NCBI GenBank assembly: GCA_016630955.3
Contig: CM049993.1
Span: 1,488,001 to 1,552,000 of the forward strand
Length of the DNA: 64,000 nt
Reading direction: 5' to 3'
Source of the DNA: Didymella arachidicola
Lineage: Eukaryota > Ascomycota > Dothideomycetes > Pleosporales > Didymellaceae
Made by a program: the position numbers and the translations under genes. The notes under the pieces are model-generated. The model was not told the DNA's origin. It saw only the letters and a program-made list of their open reading frames with translations, and made no database searches. How positions within the stretch are numbered: the stretch's first letter is position 1; each line of letters begins with the position of its first letter. Shown here piece by piece: positions 8,932 to 18,559 of the stretch.

Positions 8932-11354
8932 ATGGCGCAATCCCCGTCGCTCTCGCTGTTCGCCCTCCTCGACATGGCGGCCCCCTCGCCCGGCGCCGGC
9001 GACTCGGACTCGAGCCGCGGCTGCAGCCCCATGGCCTTCGACCCGCTCAACCTGCGCAAGCCCGCCACCGCAGCCCAGCACAGCCCGCTGTTCCGCCTGC
9101 CCGACGACATCTTCAAGTGCGTGCTGGACTACCTCGACCGCGACGAGGCCTGGAGCCTGAAGCGCCTGTGCCGCGGCCTGGCCCGCAGCGAGTCGGTCAA
9201 CCAGCTGCTGTACAAGTACCCCATCCAGCTGCCCGACGTCCGCGACCTGCGCCTCGCCGAGTGGAAGTACCGCGCGAGCGGCCAGATGCGCTGGCACGCC
9301 TTCCAGGACAGCATCACCGACGAGAACCGCGCCTACGTCCAGAAGCTCGCCGTCTCGCACTGGGCGAGCATTGCCGACTTCTGCTGGATCGACGCCAATC
9401 TGCCCGCCCTCACCAGCCTCGACATCTCCGCCATCAAGGACTTTGTCTGGACCCCCGAGGAGACGTGGACCTGGCGCATGCTCGCCGACGCCTGCCCCAA
9501 CCTGTTCGCCCGCCTCGACGAGCTCGAGGTCGCCAACTGGGCCGACTACACGGCCCACTCGCGCATCGAGTACAGCTACTCGTGCAACGACTACCGCTTC
9601 AAGCAAAAGTTCCGCCTGTCGCGCCGCCGCGGCGGCGGCTCCGTCGCCCGCCACATCTTCCCCCTGTGCACCAGCCTCAAGACGCTGGCCATCCGCGAGC
9701 GCTACTCGGGCTTCCAGTACGTCCGCCCGCCCGCCTGTCACTGCTTTCTGACTAATCCAGCTGCAGCACCTGGAACGAGTGGGAGGTCCACCAGCGCGTC
9801 TGCTGCCTCGTCGACGGCGTCCAGACCTACTGCCCCTCCAGCCTGACCAAGCTCAAGGTGCACGACTACGCCCCCTACCGCTCGCTCTTCTCCACCGACG
9901 CCACCGACTGGCCGCAGATCACCCACGTCGAGATTGGCCTGTACTCGTGGATGGAGGACCGCCGTGAGCGCGATGTCATAGGGCCCATCCCCTACCGCAT
10001 AACCCAGGGGCACCACCACCGCGACGAAGAGGACGCCTTTGACGACAAGACCTTCGACGAGTGCAAGCGCGACCACATGACGCTCGGCAACCACGTCGTC
10101 CAGGGCGTCGGCGCTTCGTTTGAGGATCTGCTGCAGAGCCTGCAGACCATCTCCAAGAAATACCCAAACATCAACATCACGCCCATCCGCAACCTCGAAA
10201 ACATCACCCTCCACCCCTTCCACCTCGTCAACGTCATGCAGCGCCGCCAGCACTTTGGCCAGAACAACCCGCAAAACAACCCCCCGCCCCCAGTCGACCC
10301 CTGCTCCAACGCAGACGTCCAGGAAGCCATACGCTGGCTGCTCACAAAGTGCGACTGGAAGCCCATCCTCGCCTGGGACAGCATGATGTGCGACGTCTTC
10401 CCCGCCAACCTCGAGCCCTCGCGCACCTTCCTCGCAAAACCCGAGGTCATGCGCCGCATCCGCACCATGGTCTCCACCCTGCGCAGCCTCCACATCCCCA
10501 TCCGCCTCTCCATCGGCGACCGCACAAGCACATCCCCCTCCTCCGGCCTCGACGGCAGCCTCTACTTTGGCGACTACAAGACCTTTTCCGGCACCGGCGA
10601 CACCGCAATCGAGCAGCTGCTCCCCACGCAGGCCTCCTTCAACCTCTCCCCCATCGCCCACCTCGTCGACGAACTCACAATCCAGTACCCCGTCGACGTC
10701 CCCGGCGTCTCCGGCTACTCGCGCCTGCACCGCCGTCAGTCCCCCGCCGAGAAAACCCTCATGGACCGCGAAATGCGCGGCTGGCGCCGCTTCTGGGCCC
10801 GCTACGCCCCCCAACTCACCAACCTCAAGAAACTCACTACCAACGTCCCCAACGACATCTACGACGACTGGGCCCGCAGCGCGCTCCCCGCCCTGCTCCA
10901 AGACGATGCCTGGGACATGCTCGAGGTCAAGGAGGAAACCCCCGATCTAGCAGGTGTCCTGGGCTCCTGTCTCACGTTCCCCTCGTGGCGCCTCGGATGG
11001 CGCAAAAGATGCCGCCAGCGCTTCGTCCAGCGCGTCTTCTTCCGCCGCGACACCGCGCCCTTGGCTCTCCGAGACCCAAATGCTACTCTGGACCCCGCGG
11101 CCCGCGACGAGCGCTATATTCCCGACGACGAGATTGCGGATAACGAGTACGTGGTTCACCGCTTTTGGGCTGGGCGCGAGGGCGCCAAGGGGAAGAGGAA
11201 AGCGGATGATGAGATTGATGGAGGGGAGGCGAAGAGAGCTAGGGTGGATGTAAGCGATTTGGATGTTTCGCCCAAGAGTCGCAGGATTATGGATCAGCGG
11301 GAGTTTGTCCTGGAGGGGATAGAGCGCGCGAGGATGGGCATGTTGGATGTTTGA
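8932..11354 (+). CDS. F-box domain protein
   Basis: Two exons, 8932-9716 and 9767-11354, about 790 aa. An F-box-like motif lies at residues ~45-90 (LFRLPDDIFKCVLDYL, then a Trp-containing helix), so the protein should bind Skp1 and act as an SCF substrate receptor. The rest has leucine-rich-repeat-like spacing without a recognised domain and ends in a basic Lys/Arg patch. The intron has a GTACGT donor, a CTGAC branch site and a CTGCAG acceptor at 9766. An earlier CCAG at 9760 is also in phase and would add two residues. After splicing the frame reads TWNEWEVHQRVC without interruption. The substrate is unknown. Confidence 0.8.
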
Positions 11355-11561
11355 TTGTGGGTGCTTTTCAGAAGGGGCGCGTGATGGGGTGAGGCGTTGG
11401 GTGGGTCTGGTATGGCATGGGAGTATAGGTGGAGTTTGGCGTGAAGGGAATGGAATGAATCGGGATTACTACACGAGATGAGGGCATGGTAGAAAATAGG
11501 AATTAAGTGTCATATTCAATCATTCATCTAATATCCGTATGCCATCGTACAACCCCTCACC

Positions 11562-13118
11562 CTACATGGACGCCCACTCGACGGAAAACGCGCGGACATT
11601 ACCCCCCTCCGCCGCCTTGGGATCCTCCCCTCCCACCATGTACGCCTTCTTCGTTCCCGTCCCCAAACGCCCACCCCCCACAATGTCCAGCAGGTCGAAC
11701 TTCTCGTCCCACCCCAGCCCGGTAGCCAGGAAATGGCTGTGGTACCGCAGCGGATCGCCAGGGTACACCGAGTAGTTGCAGCCAAAGCGGAGGCCGGGCA
11801 TGAAGAAGTAGCCACGCGAGTGCAAGAAGCGGAACAGTGGGTAGCTCTTGGGGACCACGGGAAGTGGCTTTGAAAAATCTTGAGCTGGCGTCGGTAGAGG
11901 CGGTGTAGATGTAGTGGGGGTGATGTACTGGCGTTGCGCGAAGACGCTCTTGGAAGACGTGTTCTTGACAGATGGCGCAGATGCAGCTGGCTCAGCATCG
12001 AAGAGCGATGTCGAGGCGGCAGATGGGTCGACTTCTTGTGAATCTTCTGCGGCATCATCGACCACGGGCGGAGCGACTTCTCGCAAGTCGACCTCCTCAG
12101 GATCATCGACTGTAACAGCCTTGAACGCCTCCTGCATAGCCTCCTCCAGCTTCCCTTCCGCAGACTCTGTCTCTTCTTCCAGAGATGGTGATGCCTGCTC
12201 CGTCTCCACTTTATCACCCTCGACTTGCGCGGGGGCAAGCTCTAAGAAAGACGACCCTTTCATGATCGAGCCAAGATCAGAGAGAGACGAGCCGAGGTCG
12301 GACGTCTGCGGAGAAAGTGAACTAGCAAGGCCGACGGACGCAGCAGCAGGCTCCGACTTGGCCGAGCAGGCAGGCGAGGTCAGGAACGAAGAACCCTTCA
12401 TGATCGAGCCGAGGTCGACGAAAGAAGACCCGAGATCAGAAGCGACAGTGCTCGATGACTTCGAGGCCAGCGAGGTGACTGAAGGCGCTGATGCTGCCTG
12501 AACTGTAGGCGATGTGTTGGCTGAAGGTCGTCGCTCAAGAAAGCCAGAGCCCTTCATAATGAAGCCAAGACCAGAGCCAGCAGAGCCAGGTCGCTCGACG
12601 TGCACTGTGGCGTCAGAGGCCGTGCTATCAGCTATGCTGCGCGCTGGTGTCGAGCTCTCAAGCGTTGCAGTGCTATCCACAACGACAGGAGCAGTCTCAG
12701 TTTCGACTACCGACTTCAGGCCCTTCTTCGTCAGAGCAGCGTTCTTCTTCTTCTCCTGTGCTGCCATATTCTCTCGCGCAGCCTCAATACCCTGGCGATC
12801 CATCTCGGCCAGGTACTTGAGCCTGTCGGCACGGCTCATCTCTTGGAACCCCTGACGATGTATCTCGACATCGTCAACGATATGCGCATGTCCTCCTTCG
12901 ACAAGCACTCGTGCCTCTTCAGGCATGAGCTCGAGTGGGATGCCCAGGAAGACATTCTGCTGCGACAGGTTGGGGATTGTGCCAACTAGGACGCCGCAGA
13001 TGTTGTGGTTGCGACGAACGTGAGAGATCACGTCGACGTCGAACAAAAGGTATCGCCCTGCAACGCAGGAGATAGGGAAGGGTTCGGAAACTTCTTTTGG
13101 TGCCGAGGCTGGCGCCAT
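11562..13118 (-). CDS. SEN34: tRNA-splicing endonuclease catalytic subunit Sen34
   Basis: Single exon, 518 aa. Sen34 cuts the 3' splice site of ordinary tRNA introns within the Sen2/15/34/54 complex. The N-terminal domain (residues ~14-75) has the family sequence YLLFDVDVISHVRRNHNICG. The C-terminal nuclease domain (~425-518) carries Tyr449 in GCNYS, the His in LRYHSHF (460 or 462) and Lys490/491 in GTKKAYMVGG, which correspond to the catalytic Tyr/His/Lys. Between them lies a ~300-residue Ser/Ala/acidic insert, so the protein is far longer than yeast Sen34 (275 aa). The insert holds three copies of LG(F/S)IMKGS(G/S)FL at about 184, 236 and 282. It is head-to-head with DAD1. Confidence 0.93.
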   Translation of the reverse strand: MAPASAPKEVSEPFPISCVAGRYLLFDVDVISHVRRNHNICGVLVGTIPNLSQQNVFLGIPLELMPEEARVLVEGGHAHIVDDVEIHRQGFQEMSRADRLKYLAEMDRQGIEAARENMAAQEKKKNAALTKKGLKSVVETETAPVVVDSTATLESSTPARSIADSTASDATVHVERPGSAGSGLGFIMKGSGFLERRPSANTSPTVQAASAPSVTSLASKSSSTVASDLGSSFVDLGSIMKGSSFLTSPACSAKSEPAAASVGLASSLSPQTSDLGSSLSDLGSIMKGSSFLELAPAQVEGDKVETEQASPSLEEETESAEGKLEEAMQEAFKAVTVDDPEEVDLREVAPPVVDDAAEDSQEVDPSAASTSLFDAEPAASAPSVKNTSSKSVFAQRQYITPTTSTPPLPTPAQDFSKPLPVVPKSYPLFRFLHSRGYFFMPGLRFGCNYSVYPGDPLRYHSHFLATGLGWDEKFDLLDIVGGGRLGTGTKKAYMVGGEDPKAAEGGNVRAFSVEWASM

Positions 13119-13494
13119 GGTTTCGATCTGAGCAAGAGCTGTTAGCTTTGCTGCTTGGCAGGAAGGTGTTTGTTGTCAAGGTATTAGGCAAAAGGTTGGA
13201 TCATAGTGTGAATACAATAATTTGAGTCATCAAGTCCCATCTTGTGGGATTCAGGGGATTGACAGATATTATGGTGTTAATCATAAGAACCTCGGGGGGG
13301 ACCCCGGGTGTGGAAATTGCAGAGGCTGCTTACCTTCACTTGTGTGGTTTCATCGCGGTGGTCGATTGATGAGAAGAGCTCGAGGTAGCGAACGGAATTT
13401 TGTAGTGAGCGGCTTAGCGCATGGTCATAGCGGGACCCCACAACGGCCATGCGACGCGTTCCTGCATCCAAACATTCGCCCAAAACAGATCAAC
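13119..13494. promoter_or_regulatory. Divergent promoter, SEN34 / DAD1
   Basis: A 376-bp gap between divergent starts. A GGGGGG run lies near 13293. No recognised element. Confidence 0.45.
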
Positions 13495-13889
13495 ATGTCG
13501 ACAAATCGTGCGTCGACCGCAAATGCCGCGCAGGCAGCGCCGGAGAAGTCGTACTTTGAGCAGCAGCGGGAAATGCTGGTGGGCGAGATCGCTCAGGTAC
13601 ATGCACCGCCCCGCATCTCATACACACCGCTGCACACCGCTGTGCGCTCAACAATGCACGACACTGACCGAGCTTCCAGAGCCTCGAACTCGTCCTGCAG
13701 AATATCAACAAGCTAAATCGATCCCTCGAAGAAGTCACTCAAGTCGGCACTGAGTTCGCCCCGGTCGAATCGCTGTGGAGCCATTTCGAGAACGTCATGG
13801 CCAAGAACCCGAACGAGAATGAAGAGGGTGCGCAGGAGGGGCAGACCGAACATGACGGAGTGACTGAAGTGACGGAGCATGAAAAGTGA
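13495..13889 (+). CDS. DAD1: DASH complex subunit Dad1
   Basis: Two exons, 13495-13596 and 13680-13889, 103 aa. Dad1 is part of the DASH/Dam1 ring that couples kinetochores to spindle microtubules in fungi. The protein reads YFEQQREMLVGEIAQ then, across the splice, SLELVLQNINKLNRSLEEV and VESLWSHFENVM, which is the core of the family. The intron (13597-13679, 83 bp) has a GTACAT donor, a CTGAC branch site and a TTCCAG acceptor, with phase 0 on both sides. The last ~35 residues form an acidic tail. The gene is too short and split to appear as one open frame. Confidence 0.93.
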
Positions 13890-14781
13890 GGCGACACCAT
13901 GTTGACTCGTGACAGAGTCGCGGTCATGCAGCAGCCGTCAGTCCAGATACAGAGGTCAACGAGGCTGCCCGAGTCACGATGATTAGGTTCCTGCCGCAAT
14001 CAGTTCGGCGGGTCTGAACGAATGTCGAGTCGTGGTGCAGACCAACAGAACAGCAGCACAGCTGTCCTGAGAACGAGAGGGAAGTGCAGGACTATGGTGC
14101 TCGACAGAAGAGGCAGAATCGGTTGACCACGGGAGATCCATATCTGGTGGGGTGATGAGGAGACGTCTGTATGTACATGTGTACCAGCTTGTCTTCCTTT
14201 GACATGTTCTGGGTCAAAATGCATACATGACGATACGCACCAATCACGCTTTAAGCACGAATGCTCACGATCGTAGTGATGTGTATTCGATTCTGGCAGC
14301 AGTCAGCGATCTGGCTAGGACCATTCTTCTCGTGCTCATGTACTGTGTAGGCATGATATAGACCTCAAGAATGTTGTATCCCCCTGGACGAGCGACATCA
14401 GCATAGAATGACCAAGTCACTTGGCTGCAAAGTAACTGCGCATAGGGCAGCAGATGTGAAATACTTAAAATTTATTCCTACGCGCGGCGGTACGCCCGCG
14501 CCCAACTAAATACCGAATACAGATACAGAAAGTAGAATGCACACGTAGACTTCGCAGGTCAAGCCTAGTCGTACAGATAGTCGCTCAAAAGCAGCCAGAA
14601 ACGCCGTCGAATCATGTACGTGTAGAGGACTACAGAAGCGGCAGCAGTGTCTAACGAGCAGAACGTGCCGCCAGTATGCAAAAGGGTTCGAAGGCGTGAT
14701 GAGATGGTCATTAAGCATCTTGATCGTGTCGTCCAGCGTCGTGTGTCGAGATAGCCGTTCCTTCGATTGCAGCGGGTGTGC
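13890..14781. other. Convergent intergenic region
   Basis: About 0.9 kb between the 3' ends of DAD1 and RHO4. Only short non-conserved frames are present. I see nothing else in it. Confidence 0.5.
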
Positions 14782-15739
14782 TCAGAGGATCGTGCATCCC
14801 TTGCTGCCCTTTTTCTTCTTCTTGGGTAGATCTGACATGGTGGAAATGGTCCGGTGATGCCCAGCTGCGGTGGGTCTAGAGGAGTGCGATGGGGTCTCTG
14901 GTGTCTTCCACTCGTCACCAACAGCAATGGTGACGGCGGTGTCGAAGATTTCCTCAACACCGTCCTGCTCTTTACTACTGCACTCCATGTACATGGCGCC
15001 CATCTTCTTCGCAACAGCACGGCCCTGCTCGGGTGTCACGGGTGTGAGACCTTGGGTCTTGAGGAGCTCGATGCAGTTCTGCTTGTTGCGCAGATCTGAC
15101 TTGAGACCAAGCAGCATCAACGGTGTTGTGGGGCAGAAGTGGAGGACTTCCGGGTACCACTGGGACGAGTCAGTGCGTGGGACCAAAAGCAAGAAGTGGG
15201 CAGCGTACCTTGTCCATGACGTTTTCCAGCGAGTTGGGGCAGTCGATGGCAAAACAAACAAAGATGATGTCGGTCTCGGGGTACGACAGCGGCCGCAGGC
15301 GGTCGTACTCTTCTTGCCCAGCAGTATCCCACAGGGCGAGCTCGACCATCTTGCCTGTTGGCAGATGCGGTGTCTGGGTGATATAGTTCTCGAATACTGT
15401 GGGCACATATTTCTGCGACAGTCAGCGGTGATGGGCCGTGATGGCGTGGCGACGCTGGCGTACCTCTGGAAAGTTGCCGGAGCTGTAGCTGATCAACAGA
15501 CATGTCTTTCCGCAGCCGCCATCGCCAACGACGACGAGCTTTTTCGAGAAGCTCGGCGGCTCGGTGACGCTCGTGTTATTTGTCTGCGATGTCCCGTATG
15601 AGCTGACTGTGCCATTGCTGTTGCGCTCGCTGGGCGCGCGTATGGGTTTGCGGACCGGTGTGATCGACGTAGCTCCTGGTGCTTTTGTGCTCTGCTTGCG
15701 GCGGAGGTAGTCGTAGTTTTGCGAGGGTGCGGTAGCCAT
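14782..15739 (-). CDS. RHO4: Rho-family GTPase Rho4
   Basis: Three exons: 15739-15464, 15412-15209 and 15159-14782, 285 aa. Rho4 GTPases act in septation and actin ring assembly in filamentous ascomycetes. The P-loop VGDGGCGKTCLL, the switch region VPTVFENYI, the WDTAGQEEYDRLRPLSY motif and LLGLKSDLR (SKD-type guanine motif) are all present. It ends in a CAAX box, CTIL, predicting geranylgeranylation, after a Lys-rich stretch. The ~65-residue N-terminal extension before the G domain is typical of Rho4 rather than Rho1 to Rho3. Both introns (51 and 49 nt) start GTACGC and splice in phase 0. A few in-frame residues precede the ATG without a start signal. Confidence 0.94.
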
Positions 15740-16067
15740 GGCAGAAGCGCAGCGTGGAGGCGTCAAGGTTCGATGGCCGCAGGAATGCAGACGGAGGTAG
15801 CAATGTGGACGGCGGGTTGGGGTGCTGGGGGCAGCGGTATGGTAGGCGAGGCAGCGAGGTAGCGAGTGGTCGAGGCTTGTGGGCCGCCGTGTTTATGAGC
15901 GTGGTTGGGTCCGTCCTCCCTGGCAACCACACGGCGCTAGCCCGTCATCCTGGCCGGGTCGCATCCTCCTCAGGCTCCATGGCGCAGCGCATCCGCCGCG
16001 AGTCCTCCCCGCCCGCTGGCCATGCTCGTCCTGTCTGCCCCGAGACACTCTCCCGCCGACTGCTCCC
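15740..16067. promoter_or_regulatory. Divergent promoter, RHO4 / LCB3-like
   Basis: A 328-bp gap between divergent starts, GC-rich. No recognised site. Confidence 0.45.
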
Positions 16068-17936
16068 ATGTGTCCCCAGCATGATGCGCCCGTGAGCGCG
16101 GCTCCCGAGCCAATGACCGCCGCGACGTCAGCGCCGGCGCAAAAGGAGAAGCGGCTGGATGCGGGAAACCGACACCACGACCACTGTGCGTGCTGGCTGT
16201 GTGCAGAGGAACGAGACGCAAGCTGAGCGCTAGACAGATGCTCGACGACTGCCCCCGTGGCGCAACGCCCTGCGCAATCGCCTCATCCCCATAGTGCGTT
16301 GGGAGACCCCGTGGCTTGCCTGGATGCAGGACACCATGCGCTCGCCGGCGCTCGATACGTACTTTGCCTACACAGCGAACCTGGGGACGCACACCTTTTT
16401 CATGATCTTCCTGCCCATCCAATTCTGGTGTGGCTACACAAGCCTAGGGCGAGCGTACGTCAAAGACCTGTCGACCAAACCTAGACGCTAGTGCGACATC
16501 TGACATGTGCAGCACCGTCTTCATGCTGGCCGCTGGAATCTACTGGAGCGGTTTCTTAAAAGACATGCTTTGTCTACCACGACCGTTGTCGCCACCTCTC
16601 GCCCGTATCTCCATGTCCGGCTCAGCAGCGCTTGAGTACGGCTTCCCGTCCTCGCACTCGACAAACGCTGTCTCTGTCACCTTCTACGCGATATACGTGC
16701 TGCGCCAGTCAGACGAGTACCAACCCACGGTCAATGTTGGATTGCAGGCGTTGTTCTACCTCTACGCTGTCTCGATTATAGTGGGACGGCTGTACTGCGG
16801 CATGCATGGCTTCCTCGATGTGCTGGTAGGAAGTACGCTCGGTGCGCTCATCACCGTATTTCAACTGGTCTTTAGCGACTGGATAGACTCGTGGATCTTC
16901 AGTGGAAACTACAAGGACCTCATCATAGCTACTCTGGTCGTCTTCGTCCTGGTTCGCATTCACCCAGAGCCTGCTGACGACTGCCCATGCTTCGATGATA
17001 GCGTTGCCTTCTCTGGTGTTGTCGTTGGTATCAACATCGGTGCCTGGCACTACGCGCAGTCAGGTTTCGCCATCAACGACATCTACCCGTCCACAGTACC
17101 ATTCGAGCTCTCGCAGATAGGGCTGCCCAAGGCCATAGTGCGCACATTGCTCGGTGTCGTTATCATTTTTGTGTGGAGAGCTACAGCAAAGCCGACGTTG
17201 TTTAAGATACTGCCGCCGCTATTTAGACTGCTGGAACGAGGTCGCATGAACTTGCCACGCGCCTTCTTTCTCAACGCCTCCTCGTACACTTCCATTCCCA
17301 ACATGCGCGACGACGACAATGTCATCCCGCCGGCTTCGCAGCTGCCGCAGATGCTCAAGAACCTGGCCCACCCACGCAAACGATCTGTTTCAGTTGGGCC
17401 CCAATCTGCCTCGGATGCTTACGAGACGCTTGCCTACCGCAACCGCCGGCGACGAGAGAGCGTCAATTCGTCTGATGGGACGGTACTGGAAGATCTCGAG
17501 TGGTCGTCAACTCCACCACCACAAGCAATGACTCCTGCTGTAGAGAAGGGCCAGCCACTGTCAGGTGCCGGCGTGCTGCCTACACGTATGGTATCCCGAA
17601 TCCACACATACGAGCAGATGATGGGGACAGGCACAGTCAAAGGTCCCGATGGAAAGATGGACACGCCACCAGACAGTGGACGAGATCTCACTGGCGAGAT
17701 CTCGCTAAAGTCTGAAGAAGAGAACGAGAAGCGCGAGATTTTCATGAAGCTCACGAAGCCACGAGTACGATACGATGTTGAAGTTGTCACCAAGCTGATC
17801 GTCTACAGTGGTAAGTCCCTTCCAATATCTGTGAATGAACAGGTTCTGACCCTTGGCAGGCATTGGCTGGTTCGCTGTAGGACTCGACCCTATCATCTTC
17901 GAACTGGTCGGACTCGGCATGGGAATTCGACCGTAG
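16068..17936 (+). CDS. Dihydrosphingosine-1-phosphate phosphatase (PAP2 family, LCB3/YSR3-like)
   Basis: Four exons: 16068-16185, 16238-16454, 16513-17810 and 17860-17936, 569 aa. The enzyme dephosphorylates long-chain base phosphates in the ER and so feeds sphingolipid synthesis. The PAP2 signature is complete: KDMLCLPRP, then SSHST, then GRLYCGMHGFLD. Several membrane helices follow (for example FLDVLVGSTLGALITVFQLV). Exon 2 supplies the family segment RLPPWRNALRNRLIPIVRWE. Exon 4 adds the last helix, GIGWFAVGLDPIIFELVG. The introns (52, 58 and 49 nt) have GTGCGT, GTACGT and GTAAGT donors. The ATG at 16068 is the first in frame; an internal Met at 16113 is an alternative. Confidence 0.88.
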
Positions 17937-18348
17937 CCGTTGTTTCCCTCTTCTATTTTCTGGCGTTCCAGCCACACTATCACCTTGTATATCTTGCAGC
18001 ATACCCAGACGGCTGGCTCTGCTGGGGCACGGCAATCAGATACTCTTCCCATTCCTCTACCTGATCGCTGGTCAGTGGCGTCACCGTTGCCATCGATATC
18101 CTGAGTTCTTTCAGACCGACTCGGCTTGCAGTTTCTTCCACGACTCGATCCAGCCTGCATACGTACACGGAATACGCCCGCTGTGGAATTGATGTGGGGT
18201 CAACACGAATATTGGTGTTCGCTAGCGTCTGTGTGGGCCGAGTCACCCCTTACACCGACACCATCACCGCCAATGCGCACAACGGTAGCGAACTCTTGTT
18301 GTCTGAACATATATTTCATAAATCCGTATTCTTTCATCGATTCAATAA
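17937..18348. other. Spacer between LCB3-like gene and tRNA-Pro
   Basis: 3' flank of the phosphatase gene and upstream flank of the tRNA gene, same strand. No other gene seen. Confidence 0.5.
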
Positions 18349-18359
18349 GGTCCTGTGGT

Positions 18360-18411
18360 GTAAGTATCCCCGATGATCACCTCAGAAGGCCAACATCTGA
18401 CATCCAACTAG
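18360..18411 (+). other. D-arm intron 1 of tRNA-Pro, spliceosomal type
   Basis: 52 nt, donor GTAAGT, branch-site match CTGAC 14-18 nt before the AACTAG acceptor. It falls between mature positions 11 and 12 and splits the A box. Length and signals equal those of the protein-gene introns in this window. Confidence 0.85.
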
Positions 18412-18419
18412 CTAGTGGT

Positions 18420-18473
18420 GTAAGTTTGACTTCCCTTGCTCGTGACACCAACAAATGTCTAATAAGAATACAG
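18420..18473 (+). other. D-arm intron 2 of tRNA-Pro, spliceosomal type
   Basis: 54 nt, donor GTAAGT, branch-site match CTAAT, acceptor ATACAG. It falls between T20 and A21 of the D-loop. The exon between the two inserts is only 8 nt. Confidence 0.85.
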
Positions 18474-18490
18474 ATGATTCTCGCTTAGGG

Positions 18491-18515
18491 ACAACTGTCC
18501 AGCACTAAGCACTAT
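18491..18515 (+). other. Canonical anticodon-loop intron of tRNA-Pro
   Basis: 25 nt immediately after G37. Exon GCTTAG can pair with CTAAGC in the intron, the anticodon-intron pairing expected of a Sen-complex substrate. Confidence 0.85.
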
Positions 18516-18553
18516 TGCGAGAGGCCCCGCGTTCGAGTCGCGGCAGGACCCCA

Positions 18554-18559
18554 TTTTTT
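18554..18559 (+). terminator. Pol III terminator of tRNA-Pro
   Basis: Run of six T starting three bases after the discriminator base. Confidence 0.85.

Larger units (their letters stand above)
18349..18551 (+). tRNA. tRNA-Pro(AGG) with three introns, two of them GT-AG introns in the D-arm
   Basis: The exons are 18349-18359, 18412-18419, 18474-18490 and 18516-18551, giving a 72-nt tRNA. The acceptor stem GGTCCTG pairs perfectly with CAGGACC. The D-arm reads GTCTAGTGGTATGAT. The anticodon arm is CTCGC-TTAGGGT-GCGAG with anticodon AGG, and the T-arm CCGCG-TTCGAGT-CGCGG is perfect. The body matches the conserved eukaryotic tRNA-Pro sequence (CTAGTGGT, ATGATTCTCGCTTAGGG). An ordinary 25-nt intron follows position 37. 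The D-arm is split by a 52-nt insert between positions 11 and 12 and a 54-nt insert between 20 and 21. Both begin GTAAGT and end TAG or CAG. A T6 Pol III terminator follows at once. A tRNA finder that expects only one intron would miss or truncate this gene. Confidence 0.9.

Noticed and set aside
8430..9755. Long plus-strand frame of 441 codons, very rich in Arg, Pro and His
   Set aside because: It is a GC-rich shadow of the F-box gene and its promoter. The real frame has an F-box and a clean splice.
18360..18473. Explaining the D-arm inserts as ordinary Sen-endonuclease (bulge-helix-bulge) introns
   Set aside because: I see no bulge-helix-bulge pairing at their ends, and all three have full GTAAGT donors, branch matches and AG acceptors. 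Archaeal or red-algal type D-arm introns remain a formal alternative.
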